A stretch of 64,000 bases of DNA from Bacteroidales bacterium Phil6. GTDB taxonomy: Bacteria > Bacteroidota > Bacteroidia > Bacteroidales > F082. The DNA is taken from the NCBI GenBank assembly GCA_002633315.1, contig NWBN01000006.1:50179-114178 (forward strand), given 5' to 3'. The number at the start of each line of letters is the position of its first letter. Positions within the stretch are counted from its first letter, which is position 1. Positions 34,699-45,074 of the stretch are shown here, one piece after another. Under the pieces are notes generated by a model that saw nothing but the letters and a program-made list of their open reading frames with translations, had not been told where the DNA came from and searched no databases. Both the position numbers and the translations under genes were made by a program.

Positions 34699-34706
34699 CA
34701 AAGATA
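34699..34706 (-). promoter_or_regulatory. -7 element of frr
   Basis: TATCTTTG on the minus strand, 20 nt upstream of the frr ATG. Confidence 0.5.
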
Positions 34707-34748
34707 TATATTTTTGTTTACATATAAAGAATTTTTTATGAAAAAGGC

Positions 34749-35456
34749 TCACTTTGTCACCAAGGTACCTGTTTTTTCACCTTTAAGTACCCTCATGAGG
34801 TTGCCTTTGGTATTCATATCGAAGACTATCATGGGCATATCATTTTCCTTACACATGGTAAAAGCGGTAAGGTCCATCACTTTAAGGTTTCTGTTATAAG
34901 CCTCGTCGTAAGTAATGGTATCGAATTTCACGGCGTCGGAACATTTCTCCGGGTCGGCGGTATAGATGCCATCGACGCGGGTACCTTTCAAAATCACGTC
35001 AGCCTTTATCTCGACGGCGCGCAAAGCCGAGGCGGTGTCGGTAGTAAAGAACGGGTTGCCGGTGCCGCCACCTATCACAACGACATTGCCGGCATCAAGC
35101 AATGCAATAGCTTTGGCACTGCTCATGGAATCTGCAATACGGTCGATATGGACGCCCGACAACAACGCAGTCTTGACGCCTTTGGACTGCAATGCCGACT
35201 GTATTGCCATGCTGTTTATCACAGTAGCCAACATACCCATATAGTCGCCTTGTATTCTGTCCATGCCTTTGCTTGCACCTTGAAGACCTCTGAAGATATT
35301 GCCTCCCCCAATGACGATGGCTATCTGCGCCCCAGTGGCAGATGCCTCAGCTATCTCCTCAGCATATTCATCGAGACGTTTAGGGTCTATGCCGTATTGT
35401 TGTTCTCCCATAAGCGCCTCTCCACTCAACTTCAATAAAACTCTCTTGTATTTCAT
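34749..35456 (-). CDS. pyrH: UMP kinase
   Basis: Phosphorylates UMP to UDP; hexameric cytosolic enzyme of the amino-acid-kinase fold. The 235-residue product starts YKRVLLKLSGEALMG, has VIGGGNIFRG, the UMP contact region DYMGMLATVINSMAIQSAL and TGNPFFTTDTASALRA. Complete. It sits 10 nt downstream of the patatin/Omp85 gene and upstream of frr, the usual pyrH-frr order. Confidence 0.97.
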   Translation of the reverse strand: MKYKRVLLKLSGEALMGEQQYGIDPKRLDEYAEEIAEASATGAQIAIVIGGGNIFRGLQGASKGMDRIQGDYMGMLATVINSMAIQSALQSKGVKTALLSGVHIDRIADSMSSAKAIALLDAGNVVVIGGGTGNPFFTTDTASALRAVEIKADVILKGTRVDGIYTADPEKCSDAVKFDTITYDEAYNRNLKVMDLTAFTMCKENDMPMIVFDMNTKGNLMRVLKGEKTGTLVTK

Positions 35457-35466
35457 ATCATATATT

Positions 35467-37716
35467 TTAAAAATAATAACCTACATTAACAAAACCCACG
35501 AAACCGGAACTGACATTGGAACGCATGAGACTCAACTCCACGGGTCCTATTATTGTTTTTGCGCCAACAGTAAGACCTACGCCAACAACAATATTCTCAG
35601 GGTCGAACCATTTCTCATACTCATCAGACATAAATCCCACATCGCATTTCAAAGAGCCGTAAAACATCTTATAAAAATTATATCTCCAGTCAAAACTTGA
35701 AAAAGAAATATGCTGAACATGACGTTGTACAAAGTGCATACCTGTAAATGCAATGATATTGTCGAGATAGAGCATACGAGACTGTCCACCTACAAAGAAC
35801 TCATAACAAAACGGCATTGTAGCATTACCGAACTTCGTCGCCAACACGGCAGCGACCTCGAAACTGTTTTTTTCATTAATCATGAAAAAACGTCCCACCC
35901 TTGCATTCAGCAACAAGCAAGCATCTTCAGCATCGGCATCACCCAAAATAAGACTTCCCGGGATAATATATTTCAACAAGATATTGGTTTTCCATCCTTT
36001 TTTTTCAAAAGACGGAGAATCAAGGTTGTTAAGAGAATAATTCAAAAATGCACTAGCATAAAAATTATATTTATTCGAAGGATATTTCTCAAAGTCATCC
36101 ACTAATTTAAACTTATAGTCTTCAAATCCAATATATTCGCCGCCTATTCCCATAACAATGCTTTGATTGTAGGTCGGTATCCACTGTCCGAACAGTTTCA
36201 TTTTATTATTTTGAAAATAATAATAATTACTGAACACGTCGCCTTCGTAATAATTAAGGCTTACGCCCATAGTAGAAATATCATAACCCAATTTGAATCT
36301 GTTGGAGCAACGATAAAAATGAATTAATCTGAGATATGGATTATCGGAAATATTGATATCGATCATCATATCGGAGCCTTTGAAATAATTGCCAAAGTTT
36401 CTGAATGTCAGATTCAGGAGGACTCCGACGCCGTAGTTGCTGTCATAATGAGCACCTGTTGAAAGCGTCCATTTCTGTTTTCTCTTGCAATGTATCACTA
36501 AAAATGTCCTGTCATCTTCATTTTTAAACTCATACCAAACATCATAATAGTATTCTGTCGAAATAATTTTCAAGAGACGTTCTTCTATTTCATCGAAAGC
36601 TACATGACAAGGGAAAGGCATATTAAACATACTCAATATATAACCGGCCTTATCCTTATCGAGATCAGCCACTTTTATTCCATGAATATATATGGAATCC
36701 ATAGGTTTCACAATTTTACGCGACACCTCGAAAGAGTCTATGGCCTGCAAAGAGTCGGCAAGAGCTTTAAGGACCGGAAAATATTTGCGTGTCTCGCTTT
36801 CACCCATGGCTATGATAGAGTCATATTTGTTAAAATCCATCATACCTGCACCATGCAGATTGGGATTTATGTAAATATCAGCTTCGGCGACAGCTTTTTC
36901 CTTTTCCGGTTTACCCGACAGAGTGATTATTTTGTCAAGTATATCAACAGGTGATGGATTTTCCGACAGTTCCAACGGTTGATTCAAGTCAACCCCAATG
37001 ACGATATCAGCACCTTTGTTCTTAAGATTTCTAACCGGGAAATTATTAATCATACCACCATCAAAAAGCACCTTGTCATCCATAATGACAGGAGTAAAAT
37101 AAAAAGGTATTGCCATGCTTGCCCTTATGGAGCGATGCAGGACGCCACTTGTCATCTCCACAGGCTCAGCATTGTTGACATCAGCAGCCACACAGAGGAA
37201 CGGAACACTCAACCTGGAATAATCTCTGATATGATAAACAGGCGCAGTATATCTTGTAAGCAACATATTTACAAGATTTCCCTCATATAATCCGGATTCT
37301 ATTTGAATCTTATTGTTTACCAAAGGGAATGTCGCAAGATAATGACGATAGAAATACTTCTTGTCTGCCGGAACATAATATTGGGGTATCTCATCTGCCA
37401 TAATTTTATTCCAATCCTGAGATCTCACTATGGCAATGATATCCTCTACGCTATAACCTATGGCATAGAGACCGCCCATTATTGCGCCCATGCTTGTCCC
37501 TCCGATGAAGTCAATGGGGACACCTGCTTCTTCAATGACTTTCAAGGCACCAAGATGTGCAAACCCCTTGGCTCCTCCTCCGCTTAATGACACGCCCACC
37601 AACGGTCTTCGGGGACTTTCCACCGTATCATTTTGAGCGAACAATGTTGTCGATGTTGACAGCATCAGTATGAACGAAAGAGACAAGATTCCAATAATAT
37701 GTATAACATCCTTCAT
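35467..37716 (-). CDS. Patatin-like phospholipase fused to an Omp85-type barrel
   Basis: Protein of 749 residues with a signal peptide (ending TTLFAQN). The patatin domain (about 38-300) has the oxyanion loop SGGGAKGFAHLGAL, the nucleophile elbow GGTSMGAIMG and the catalytic aspartate in FDGGMINNFPV. Residues of about 310-410 contain a POTRA-like segment and the rest is an Omp85 barrel ending FVNVGYYF. This is the architecture of PlpD-like (type Vd) proteins; in Bacteroidota the lipase probably acts in the periplasm or at the outer membrane on phospholipids. It lies 61 nt after secA. Confidence 0.9.
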   Translation of the reverse strand: MKDVIHIIGILSLSFILMLSTSTTLFAQNDTVESPRRPLVGVSLSGGGAKGFAHLGALKVIEEAGVPIDFIGGTSMGAIMGGLYAIGYSVEDIIAIVRSQDWNKIMADEIPQYYVPADKKYFYRHYLATFPLVNNKIQIESGLYEGNLVNMLLTRYTAPVYHIRDYSRLSVPFLCVAADVNNAEPVEMTSGVLHRSIRASMAIPFYFTPVIMDDKVLFDGGMINNFPVRNLKNKGADIVIGVDLNQPLELSENPSPVDILDKIITLSGKPEKEKAVAEADIYINPNLHGAGMMDFNKYDSIIAMGESETRKYFPVLKALADSLQAIDSFEVSRKIVKPMDSIYIHGIKVADLDKDKAGYILSMFNMPFPCHVAFDEIEERLLKIISTEYYYDVWYEFKNEDDRTFLVIHCKRKQKWTLSTGAHYDSNYGVGVLLNLTFRNFGNYFKGSDMMIDINISDNPYLRLIHFYRCSNRFKLGYDISTMGVSLNYYEGDVFSNYYYFQNNKMKLFGQWIPTYNQSIVMGIGGEYIGFEDYKFKLVDDFEKYPSNKYNFYASAFLNYSLNNLDSPSFEKKGWKTNILLKYIIPGSLILGDADAEDACLLLNARVGRFFMINEKNSFEVAAVLATKFGNATMPFCYEFFVGGQSRMLYLDNIIAFTGMHFVQRHVQHISFSSFDWRYNFYKMFYGSLKCDVGFMSDEYEKWFDPENIVVGVGLTVGAKTIIGPVELSLMRSNVSSGFVGFVNVGYYF

Positions 37717-37777
37717 GACAAATACTCAATAATGCGAGAGCCGTCAACAACATGACTTTACACCAGGGAGTCAGTCA

Positions 37778-40700
37778 TCAGCCGGCATCCTTACCATGAC
37801 AATTCTTATATTTCTTACCGCTTCCGCATGGACATGGGTCGTTACGTCCCACTTTCTTTTCCACATGTATCGGTTGAGTAACCTGTCTTTCCTGCGTATT
37901 GCTGTTAGCCTGCGACAGTAAATCATTACGCTGTTCTTTCAGTTTGGAACGGTCGGTTCTCATCGCCTTATGTTCGCGAATGTTATCCATATTGGGCATA
38001 GGCACGTCAGCACGCATCAGGAACGATATCACCTCACTGTTAATCTTTAATATCATATCCTTAAACAGGTTGTATGACTCGAGTTTATAAATCAAAAGAG
38101 GGTCTTTTTGTTCATAATGGGCATTCTGTACGGACTGTTTCAAGTCGTCCATCTCGCGAAGATGTTCTTTCCACGACTCATCTATAAGAGCGAGAGTGAT
38201 GCCTTTCTCTATGGCGAGCGATATCTCTCTCGGACCGTTTTCCACAGCTTTTTTGATGTTGACAACGACATTGATACCTTTTTTACCGTCGGTAAACGGG
38301 ATAAGTATTCTCTCGAAATGAGGCTGTTTCTCGTAAGTCATCTGAATAATAGGCATGGTTTTCTCACCTATGACACGAGTCTTGTTGTTATATGACTCCA
38401 TTGCCTTGTCGAACAGAGCATCAGCAAGTTGTTCCACTCTGCCTTTCTTAAATTCTTCTTCATCGAAAGGCGGGTTGATACCCATATTGGTAAAAACGTC
38501 TAATTTAAACGACTCATAGTCGCCGCTTTCCACATGTTTCTCCACTATTGACTGTCCGAGGTCGTACATCATATCGTTAATATCGATGGAAAGGCGTTCA
38601 CCGAACAAGGCATGTCTTCTCTTCTCGTATATTGCCGTTCTCTGAGAGTTCATCACGTCGTCGTATTCGAGCAAATGCTTACGCACGCCGAAGTTATTTT
38701 CCTCGACTTTTTTCTGAGCCTTCTCTATCTGTTTGGTAATCATGGGATGTTGTATCACCTCGCCTTCTTTCAGACCGAGTCTGTCCATGATAGGTGCGAT
38801 ACGTTCGGAGCCGAACATACGCATGAGGTCATCTTCGAGAGAGACGAAGAACTGAGAGCTTCCCGGGTCACCCTGACGACCGGAACGACCTCTGAGCTGT
38901 CTATCGACACGTCTCGACTCATGACGTTCCGTACCAATGATGGCAAGACCGCCAGCCTCCTTGACGCCGGGACCGAGTTTGATATCGGTACCACGACCAG
39001 CCATGTTAGTCGCTATTGTCACGGTGCCCGGCATACCGGCATCTTTAACGATTTGAGCCTCCTTGTCATGCCGTTTGGCGTTCAACACATTGTGATGTAT
39101 ATTGCGACGTGTCAGCATACGGCTCAACAGTTCCGATATTTCCACAGATGTTGTACCCACAAGGACAGGACGTTTCTGTGAGATCATCTCTTCTATAGTA
39201 TCGATGACGGCATTGTATTTCTCACGTTTGGTTTTGTAAATCAAGTCTTCCCGGTCGATACGAGCTATAGGTTTGTTGGTAGGTATCACCACCACATCGA
39301 GTTTATAGATATCCCAGAACTCGCCAGCCTCTGTCTCAGCGGTACCTGTCATACCGGCAAGTTTATGATACATACGGAAGTAATTCTGCAGAGTGATGGT
39401 GGCGTATGTCTGTGTGGCAGCCTCCACCTTGACATTCTCTTTTGCCTCGAGAGCCTGATGCAAACCGTCGGAATAACGACGTCCTTCCATGATACGGCCC
39501 GTCTGTTCGTCAACGATCTTGATTTTATTATCCATGATGACATATTCCACATCCTTTTCGAACAAGGCATAAGCCTTGAGCAACTGATGTATCGTATGGA
39601 TACGTTCAGATTTCTCCGAGAAGTTGCGCAACAATTCGGACTTCTTCATTAGTTTGTCATCATCAGAGAGCGAAGATTTCTCGAGTTCGGCAATCTCTGA
39701 TCCCACATCGGGAATGATGAAGAACGATGAATCGTTATAAGAGCGTGTCAACTCATCAATACCTTTTTCGGTAAGGTCCACTATATTGAGTTTCTCATCT
39801 ATGACAAAATAAAGTTCATCATCTATGATATGCATGTTTTTCTGCTGTTCCTGCAGATAATAACCTTCTGTCTTAAGGAGCAAAGATTTCATACCCTCTT
39901 CGCTCAAGAATTTTATCAAGGCATTATTCTTAGGCAAGCCTCTGTAAGCTCTGAACAGCTGGTCAGCACCGCGGCGTTTCTCATCTTCTGTCGCCGACGG
40001 ATTTGTCAGCAGTCTTTTCGCTTCAGCAAGACATGCCGTCACGAGACGTTTCTGAGCCTCGTAAAGTTTCACGACATCGGGTTTCAATATGTCGAACTCC
40101 TGGTATTCGCCTCGAGGTGTAGGACCTGAAATGATGAGAGGAGTACGAGCGTCGTCGATAAGAACAGAGTCCACCTCGTCAACAATAGCATAATGATGTT
40201 TACGTTGTACGAGTTCATCCGGGTTGCCGGTCATGTTGTCACGCAGGTAGTCGAAACCGAATTCATTGTTAGTGCCGTAAGTAATATCGGCGAGGTAGGC
40301 GTTCCTACGTTCCGGAGAGTTGGGTTGATGTTTGTCTATGCAATCCACCGACAGACCGAGGAATTGATATATGGTACCCATCCACTCCGAGTCACGTTTA
40401 GCGAGGTAGTCGTTCACGGTAACCACATGAACGCCACGTCCTGCCAAGGCGTTGAGATAGACAGGCAATGTAGCCACCAAGGTCTTTCCTTCACCTGTCG
40501 CCATCTCAGCTATCTTACCCTGATGCAGCACAGCACCGCCAATGATCTGAACATCATAATGCACCATATCCCATTTTATGGTATTGCCTCCGGCGAGCCA
40601 GCTGTTATTATAATACACCTTGTCGTCTTTGATATTGATATGGTCATAAACTGTAGCCAGTTTACGGTCCATCTCCGTTGCAGAAGCCTCAACGACATCA

Positions 40701-41071
40701 TTCTCCTTGAAACGGCGTGCTGTTTCTTTCATGACAGAGAAAGCCTCCGGCAACAAGGTATTCAACGCCTCTTCAATCTTCTCCAACTGTATCTTCTCCA
40801 ACTTGTCAATCTGAGAATAGATATCCGTCATCTCTTCGACGTCCATCTCAGGATTGTCAGCGATTCTTTGTTTCAATTCACTGATTTTGACATCTTCTTC
40901 TCTGATACTGTCATTGATATATTCTTTGAACTCGACTGTCTTATGGCGAAGGGCATCATTGTCAAGCAATTTAATCTTCTCATAAGCATCCAGAGTCTTA
41001 TGCAACACCGGCATCAATGCCTTATTGTCGCGTATAGATTTATTTCCAAATAATTTAGTAAAAAAGCCCAT
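37778..41071 (-). CDS. secA: Preprotein translocase ATPase SecA
   Basis: Motor of the Sec pathway. The 1097-residue product has Walker [15 protein letters not shown], Walker [16 protein letters not shown], the [10 protein letters not shown] and [13 protein letters not shown] helicase motifs, and a C-terminal zinc-binding SEC-C tail ([18 protein letters not shown]). It exceeds the E. coli length (901) because of insertions common in Bacteroidota, including one at about 320-400. Complete. Likely promoter at 41108-41115. Confidence 0.98.
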   Translation of the reverse strand: MGFFTKLFGNKSIRDNKALMPVLHKTLDAYEKIKLLDNDALRHKTVEFKEYINDSIREEDVKISELKQRIADNPEMDVEEMTDIYSQIDKLEKIQLEKIEEALNTLLPEAFSVMKETARRFKENDVVEASATEMDRKLATVYDHINIKDDKVYYNNSWLAGGNTIKWDMVHYDVQIIGGAVLHQGKIAEMATGEGKTLVATLPVYLNALAGRGVHVVTVNDYLAKRDSEWMGTIYQFLGLSVDCIDKHQPNSPERRNAYLADITYGTNNEFGFDYLRDNMTGNPDELVQRKHHYAIVDEVDSVLIDDARTPLIISGPTPRGEYQEFDILKPDVVKLYEAQKRLVTACLAEAKRLLTNPSATEDEKRRGADQLFRAYRGLPKNNALIKFLSEEGMKSLLLKTEGYYLQEQQKNMHIIDDELYFVIDEKLNIVDLTEKGIDELTRSYNDSSFFIIPDVGSEIAELEKSSLSDDDKLMKKSELLRNFSEKSERIHTIHQLLKAYALFEKDVEYVIMDNKIKIVDEQTGRIMEGRRYSDGLHQALEAKENVKVEAATQTYATITLQNYFRMYHKLAGMTGTAETEAGEFWDIYKLDVVVIPTNKPIARIDREDLIYKTKREKYNAVIDTIEEMISQKRPVLVGTTSVEISELLSRMLTRRNIHHNVLNAKRHDKEAQIVKDAGMPGTVTIATNMAGRGTDIKLGPGVKEAGGLAIIGTERHESRRVDRQLRGRSGRQGDPGSSQFFVSLEDDLMRMFGSERIAPIMDRLGLKEGEVIQHPMITKQIEKAQKKVEENNFGVRKHLLEYDDVMNSQRTAIYEKRRHALFGERLSIDINDMMYDLGQSIVEKHVESGDYESFKLDVFTNMGINPPFDEEEFKKGRVEQLADALFDKAMESYNNKTRVIGEKTMPIIQMTYEKQPHFERILIPFTDGKKGINVVVNIKKAVENGPREISLAIEKGITLALIDESWKEHLREMDDLKQSVQNAHYEQKDPLLIYKLESYNLFKDMILKINSEVISFLMRADVPMPNMDNIREHKAMRTDRSKLKEQRNDLLSQANSNTQERQVTQPIHVEKKVGRNDPCPCGSGKKYKNCHGKDAG

Positions 41072-41107
41072 ATATAATATTGGTTAATTGTCTTTTATAA
41101 AATCGTA

Positions 41108-41115
41108 CAAAGATA
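41108..41115 (-). promoter_or_regulatory. -7 element of secA
   Basis: TATCTTTG on the minus strand, 36 nt upstream of the secA ATG. Confidence 0.5.
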
Positions 41116-41154
41116 TGAATTATTTTTATAATCCTTTTAAAAAGGATTGTTTTT

Positions 41155-42528
41155 TTAATGATAGCCGTAAATTCTTCTTATATGATAATCCAAATATTGC
41201 TCGGGAGACGGTGCCGGAGCCATGCCGATTTTATTTTGTGTCTTGATAATAACATATTCGGGACATGTCTTTATCTGATATTTCTCCCACAACAATATAT
41301 CATCTCCCATATTCAACAGTGTCCAATTATAACCTTTTTCTTTAAACAAAGTTTTATAATCTTCGAAAGAATTGTTCGTTGCAATAGTCACCACCCGGAC
41401 AGTATCTTTCCATCTCGATTCAAGTTCCGAAAGTCTTTCAAACTGATATTCCGACATTTGCGAAACACGGCTCACAAACTGCAACAATATCATTTTGTCT
41501 TTATGGTCTGACAATTTAAACATACCTCCCACAGCATCTCTCAAAGAAAAAGAAGGTGCATCGGTGTCATACGCCAGACGATTGAGTCCTGCCTGTATAT
41601 CGTTGATTATCGTTTTATGTCTTGGCACCATTGTCTTCGACTTCATAATATCGAGATAACTGTTTACAATTTTCTTCTCACTGGGATTTTCATAGTACAT
41701 TCTTCTGAGATTCCAGATAAATATCAATTCGAACAGGCTGTCGTTATTGGCAAGGAAATCATCTTTTTTAAGGTAAGAAACAAAATTGTCATAACCTGAA
41801 GCGAAAGCATACATAAACTCCGACGGCTCGAATTTTCTTTGCAAAAAATAGTCGGTAAACGTTTCCTTAAAAAGATCCATATAAGCAGGTTGAGAATAAA
41901 GTATATCATTATCAAGGAAATATTCATTCATCACCTTCTTGCCGCCATCTCCGGTAAGAGCAAGCATTATTACTCCTTTTTTATATCTTATATAATCCTT
42001 GACAAAGTCAAAATTCACCGTTCCGAGTTTTCTTTCTATATTACTATCCAAAGAATCGAGCAAAGCCACACGTCGTCCTCTGTACAACTGATTGAAGTTG
42101 TTGAGAATAAACTCGTTGATAATATTCTCCGTCATGGTAAACTGATAATACAAACCATCATCATCGGCATCGAGCATTGTTATGACAGATTCCTGACGTT
42201 CGAAATACGACACCTCATCATTATTTTCCGGTATCTCTATTTTCACTTTATAAGAAGACCGAGTATTAAGCAGCATGTCAACACTTTCGAGATTGACAGC
42301 AATACGTGCCAATGTTATGTCCGGAAGATCAGTCTCCAAATGGAATTTGCCTTTATTATCGGAACGGGTAGAACAGATCTCAGTCATCTCGCAAGACAAC
42401 ATATCATCATATACAAAAAGACGTACCAAAGCATTGGCTTTGTTGGTACTTCCGTCTATCACCACATTCTGGGCCGACACTGTCATTGCCGACATCAGAA
42501 ACAACATGTAAAATATCACCTTTTTCAT
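41155..42528 (-). CDS. Exported thioredoxin-fold protein lacking the CxxC motif
   Basis: Protein of 457 residues with a signal peptide (MKKVIFYMLFLMSAMTVSAQ). The N-terminal part resembles the DUF4369-like beta domain before TlpA modules (SDNKGKFHLETDLPDI, LARIAVNLESVDMLL). The C-terminal 130 residues match TlpA/ResA: FSLRDAVGGMFKLSDHKDK, then MILLQFVSRVSQMSEYQ where WCxxC is expected. Both active-site cysteines are replaced (SQMS). The cis-proline loop remains (IKTCPEYVI), with one cysteine next to it. A classical disulfide oxidoreductase role is therefore unlikely. It follows coaD by 58 nt. Confidence 0.78.
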   Translation of the reverse strand: MKKVIFYMLFLMSAMTVSAQNVVIDGSTNKANALVRLFVYDDMLSCEMTEICSTRSDNKGKFHLETDLPDITLARIAVNLESVDMLLNTRSSYKVKIEIPENNDEVSYFERQESVITMLDADDDGLYYQFTMTENIINEFILNNFNQLYRGRRVALLDSLDSNIERKLGTVNFDFVKDYIRYKKGVIMLALTGDGGKKVMNEYFLDNDILYSQPAYMDLFKETFTDYFLQRKFEPSEFMYAFASGYDNFVSYLKKDDFLANNDSLFELIFIWNLRRMYYENPSEKKIVNSYLDIMKSKTMVPRHKTIINDIQAGLNRLAYDTDAPSFSLRDAVGGMFKLSDHKDKMILLQFVSRVSQMSEYQFERLSELESRWKDTVRVVTIATNNSFEDYKTLFKEKGYNWTLLNMGDDILLWEKYQIKTCPEYVIIKTQNKIGMAPAPSPEQYLDYHIRRIYGYH

Positions 42529-42586
42529 ATCATTAGAACGGTGACAATATTTTAATATTGTTATCGACAAGATGTAATATCGGTAA

Positions 42587-43057
42587 TTATCTGTTAATAA
42601 AATACTCTTTTATTGCATCAGGTACCAACATACCGGCATTTTTGCCATGGCTTATCAGGTCACGCACCAATGTCGATGAGACATAACTCAATGAAGGAGA
42701 AGCATAAAAAAACACCGTTTCCACTCCAGGCAACAAGTTTCTGTTAGCCTCTGCCATCTCCTTCTCATATTCAAAATCGATTATATTGCGCACACCTCTG
42801 ATGATAAAACGAGCATCTTCCTCCTCACAAAACTCCACGGCAAGACCTTCAAAACTCTTAACTTTGACATTTTTACAATTAGAAAACACCTTTTCAATCC
42901 ACTCCAAACGTTGTTCCAAAGGAAAGAAACACTTTTTATTGATGTTATGTCCTATGCCTATGACAATCTCGTCGAACAAAGGCATTGCTTTCAACAAAAT
43001 GTCTTCATGTCCTTTTGTTATAGGATCAAAAGAGCCGACAAAAACAGCTTTTCTCAT
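42587..43057 (-). CDS. coaD: Phosphopantetheine adenylyltransferase
   Basis: Penultimate step of coenzyme A synthesis. The product of about 156 residues starts RKAVFVGSFDPITKGHEDI with the nucleotidyltransferase TxGH motif. FIIRGVRNIIDFEYEKEMAEANR and SPSLSYVSSTLVRDLISHG follow. The ATG at 43057 is used; six codons upstream would be inside the leader. The -7 element lies only 15 nt before it. Confidence 0.97.
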   Translation of the reverse strand: MRKAVFVGSFDPITKGHEDILLKAMPLFDEIVIGIGHNINKKCFFPLEQRLEWIEKVFSNCKNVKVKSFEGLAVEFCEEEDARFIIRGVRNIIDFEYEKEMAEANRNLLPGVETVFFYASPSLSYVSSTLVRDLISHGKNAGMLVPDAIKEYFINR

Positions 43058-43072
43058 GATAATATTTTTGTG

Positions 43073-43080
43073 CAAATATA
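43073..43080 (-). promoter_or_regulatory. -7 element of coaD
   Basis: TATATTTG on the minus strand, ending 15 nt before the coaD ATG. It lies between the coaD start and the end of the NUDIX gene. Confidence 0.55.
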
Positions 43081-43097
43081 CAAATTTCTTAAATACA

Positions 43098-43727
43098 TTA
43101 TTTCACTCCCAACACCTCCAATATATCTTTTGCAAGAACAAAACTCAATGAAGGATATGTGTCTCTCAAAAAAGCATGTACATTGTCTTTGTCTATCATA
43201 AACACCTTAGTGATGCCTTCTTCGCGTTGAGGTTTAAAATCGTTCGGTGAAGATGAACTCATAAGATACCAATAAGTTTTTTTCAACACCCACTGATTGT
43301 CAAAAAAGTAGCAATGCCAAGTAGAAGGAAGCGCACATAATATAGAAAGTTTTTTCATTCCGGTCTCTTCTTCCACTTCCCGAAGTGCTGCAGCCTCAGG
43401 ACTTTCATTCTTCTCTATATGACCTTTGGGGAAGTCAGGTTTGCCGTTTCTTTCTATTGCAACAATATTGTTTTCATATTTCACAAGACCTCCGGCTGCA
43501 GGAGCCTGTCTGAACAACGACTTTATGGCAGCAGCTGCCGCCATGCCATCCACATTATCCAAAACAAGGTCTTCGTCATCACCGCCGATGAGCCATTTTC
43601 TCAATATATCTACAAGATTATCAACGGCATTACTGTCAACAGACATCTCAGACATTCCGGGGGTCAATAAATTATCATAAAAATTTACGATGGTTAAACA
43701 TCGATTATTACAAAAAAGTCTGTACAT
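43098..43727 (-). CDS. NUDIX hydrolase
   Basis: Protein of about 209 residues with a complete Nudix box, GHIEKNESPEAAALREVEEE then TGM (about 118-140). The N-terminal 95 residues are an extra domain (MYRLFCNNRCLTIV) found in Bacteroidota members next to pyrE. Substrate cannot be told. ATGs at 43733 and 43727 are possible; MYRLF fits the family. The start codon region overlaps the -7 element of the divergent pyrE gene. Confidence 0.88.
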   Translation of the reverse strand: MYRLFCNNRCLTIVNFYDNLLTPGMSEMSVDSNAVDNLVDILRKWLIGGDDEDLVLDNVDGMAAAAAIKSLFRQAPAAGGLVKYENNIVAIERNGKPDFPKGHIEKNESPEAAALREVEEETGMKKLSILCALPSTWHCYFFDNQWVLKKTYWYLMSSSSPNDFKPQREEGITKVFMIDKDNVHAFLRDTYPSLSFVLAKDILEVLGVK

Positions 43728-43730
43728 TTG
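43723..43730 (+). promoter_or_regulatory. -7 element of pyrE
   Basis: TACATTTG, 23 nt upstream of the pyrE ATG and overlapping the start codon of the divergent NUDIX gene. Confidence 0.5.
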
Positions 43731-43753
43731 CATCGCATTTAATTAAACATAAT

Positions 43754-44401
43754 ATGAACGATCAAGAAACATCGATGGCATTAGCCAATTTCCTGCTGCA
43801 AATTAAAGCAATAAAATTGAATCCCGCACAACCTTTCACATGGGCTTCGGGATTAAAAAGTCCAATTTATTGCGATAATCGCATTACCTTGTCATTTCCA
43901 CAGATCAGGACATTCATACGTGAAGCTTTCACCAAGATGTGTATCAAGAAATATGGCAAGCCTGACATCATAGCGGGTGTCGCTACAGGAGGAATACCGC
44001 AAGGTGCATTGGTTGCACAGGAATTGGGAGTCCCGTTTGTTTATGTACGTTCCGAAAAGAAATCGCACGGCTTGAACAATCAGGTAGAAGGCATTGTGCC
44101 AACAGGTTCCTCTGTCGTAGTTGTAGAAGACCTCATATCTACCGGCAAATCAAGTCTTGCTGCCGTCAGTGCCTTACGCGAGAAAGGCGCCGTCGTCAAA
44201 GGCATGATGGCTATATTTTCCTATTGTTTAGAAGTAGCTGCAGAGAGTTTCAAAGAGAATAAATGCGACTTGGTGACTCTTACAAATTACGACACTCTGA
44301 TACAAAAAGCCGTAGCGGAAAACTATGTAAGAGAAGAAGATCTTTTCACATTGATGGAATGGAAACAAAACCCACAGGCATGGAGCGATGCAAGAATGTA
44401 A
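43754..44401 (+). CDS. pyrE: Orotate phosphoribosyltransferase
   Basis: Converts orotate and PRPP to OMP in pyrimidine synthesis. The 215-residue product has SGLKSPIYCDNR, GVATGGIPQGALVAQELGVP, YVRSEKKSHGLNN and the PRPP-binding VVVVEDLISTGKSSL. Complete. Divergent from the NUDIX gene with only 26 nt between likely starts. The SRPBCC-like gene downstream often accompanies pyrE in Bacteroidales. Confidence 0.97.
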   Translation: MNDQETSMALANFLLQIKAIKLNPAQPFTWASGLKSPIYCDNRITLSFPQIRTFIREAFTKMCIKKYGKPDIIAGVATGGIPQGALVAQELGVPFVYVRSEKKSHGLNNQVEGIVPTGSSVVVVEDLISTGKSSLAAVSALREKGAVVKGMMAIFSYCLEVAAESFKENKCDLVTLTNYDTLIQKAVAENYVREEDLFTLMEWKQNPQAWSDARM

Positions 44402-44559
44402 TACTGTAATGATATTACACTTGCCCATCCTCAATGAATGTTTTTATTTGTCGAAACACCGACATAACAACATAAGCCAATTTATAAATTGAAATTATAA
44501 CGTAACAAAACACGAAGGGGTTTCTTATTCACAGTATTTTAAGTTCTAAAAAATACATC

Positions 44560-44955
44560 ATGATAATAAAAAGCGACTACAAAAAAACACCATACAGCGA
44601 AATCGAGTTGTTCAATATTTGCAAAGACCTGAACAACGCCATAAAATATCTGCCTTCGGAAGTGGAAAACATCAATACCGACTTCGACAATTTATCATTC
44701 ACCGTCAAAGGCATGGGAAATATTGCCTTGCGTATAAGCAACAGAGTGGAAAACAATTTGGTGCAGATGATACCTGAAGGAAAGACACCTTTTCCTTTCA
44801 CACTTAACATTCACATAAGACCTGACGGAAACACCTCGGAATGTCAGTTCGAAATAGATGCAACCCTTAACCCTTTGATGCAGATGATGGCATCACGTCC
44901 TCTACAAAATTTGGTCAACATGATGGCGGAAAAAATCAGTGAGAAAAAAGATTGA
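44560..44955 (+). CDS. SRPBCC-like small cytosolic protein
   Basis: Protein of 131 residues without signal peptide. It shows the polyketide-cyclase/SRPBCC pattern: an early helix (ELFNICKDLNNAIKYLP), antiparallel strands (NLSFTVKGMGNIALRISN, SECQFEIDATLNP) and a long C-terminal helix (LQNLVNMMAEKISE). The ligand is unknown. It lies 158 nt downstream of pyrE. Fold assignment is by pattern only. Confidence 0.65.
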   Translation: MIIKSDYKKTPYSEIELFNICKDLNNAIKYLPSEVENINTDFDNLSFTVKGMGNIALRISNRVENNLVQMIPEGKTPFPFTLNIHIRPDGNTSECQFEIDATLNPLMQMMASRPLQNLVNMMAEKISEKKD

Positions 44956-45074
44956 ACACTGACGGTATCATATTTTCCAATGACAATATGAAAAACTGAC
45001 GTTTATTGATTTGAAAAAATATTCATTTTGTAATATATCTTCTTCACAATTCAGACTAATACAGAACATTATTC

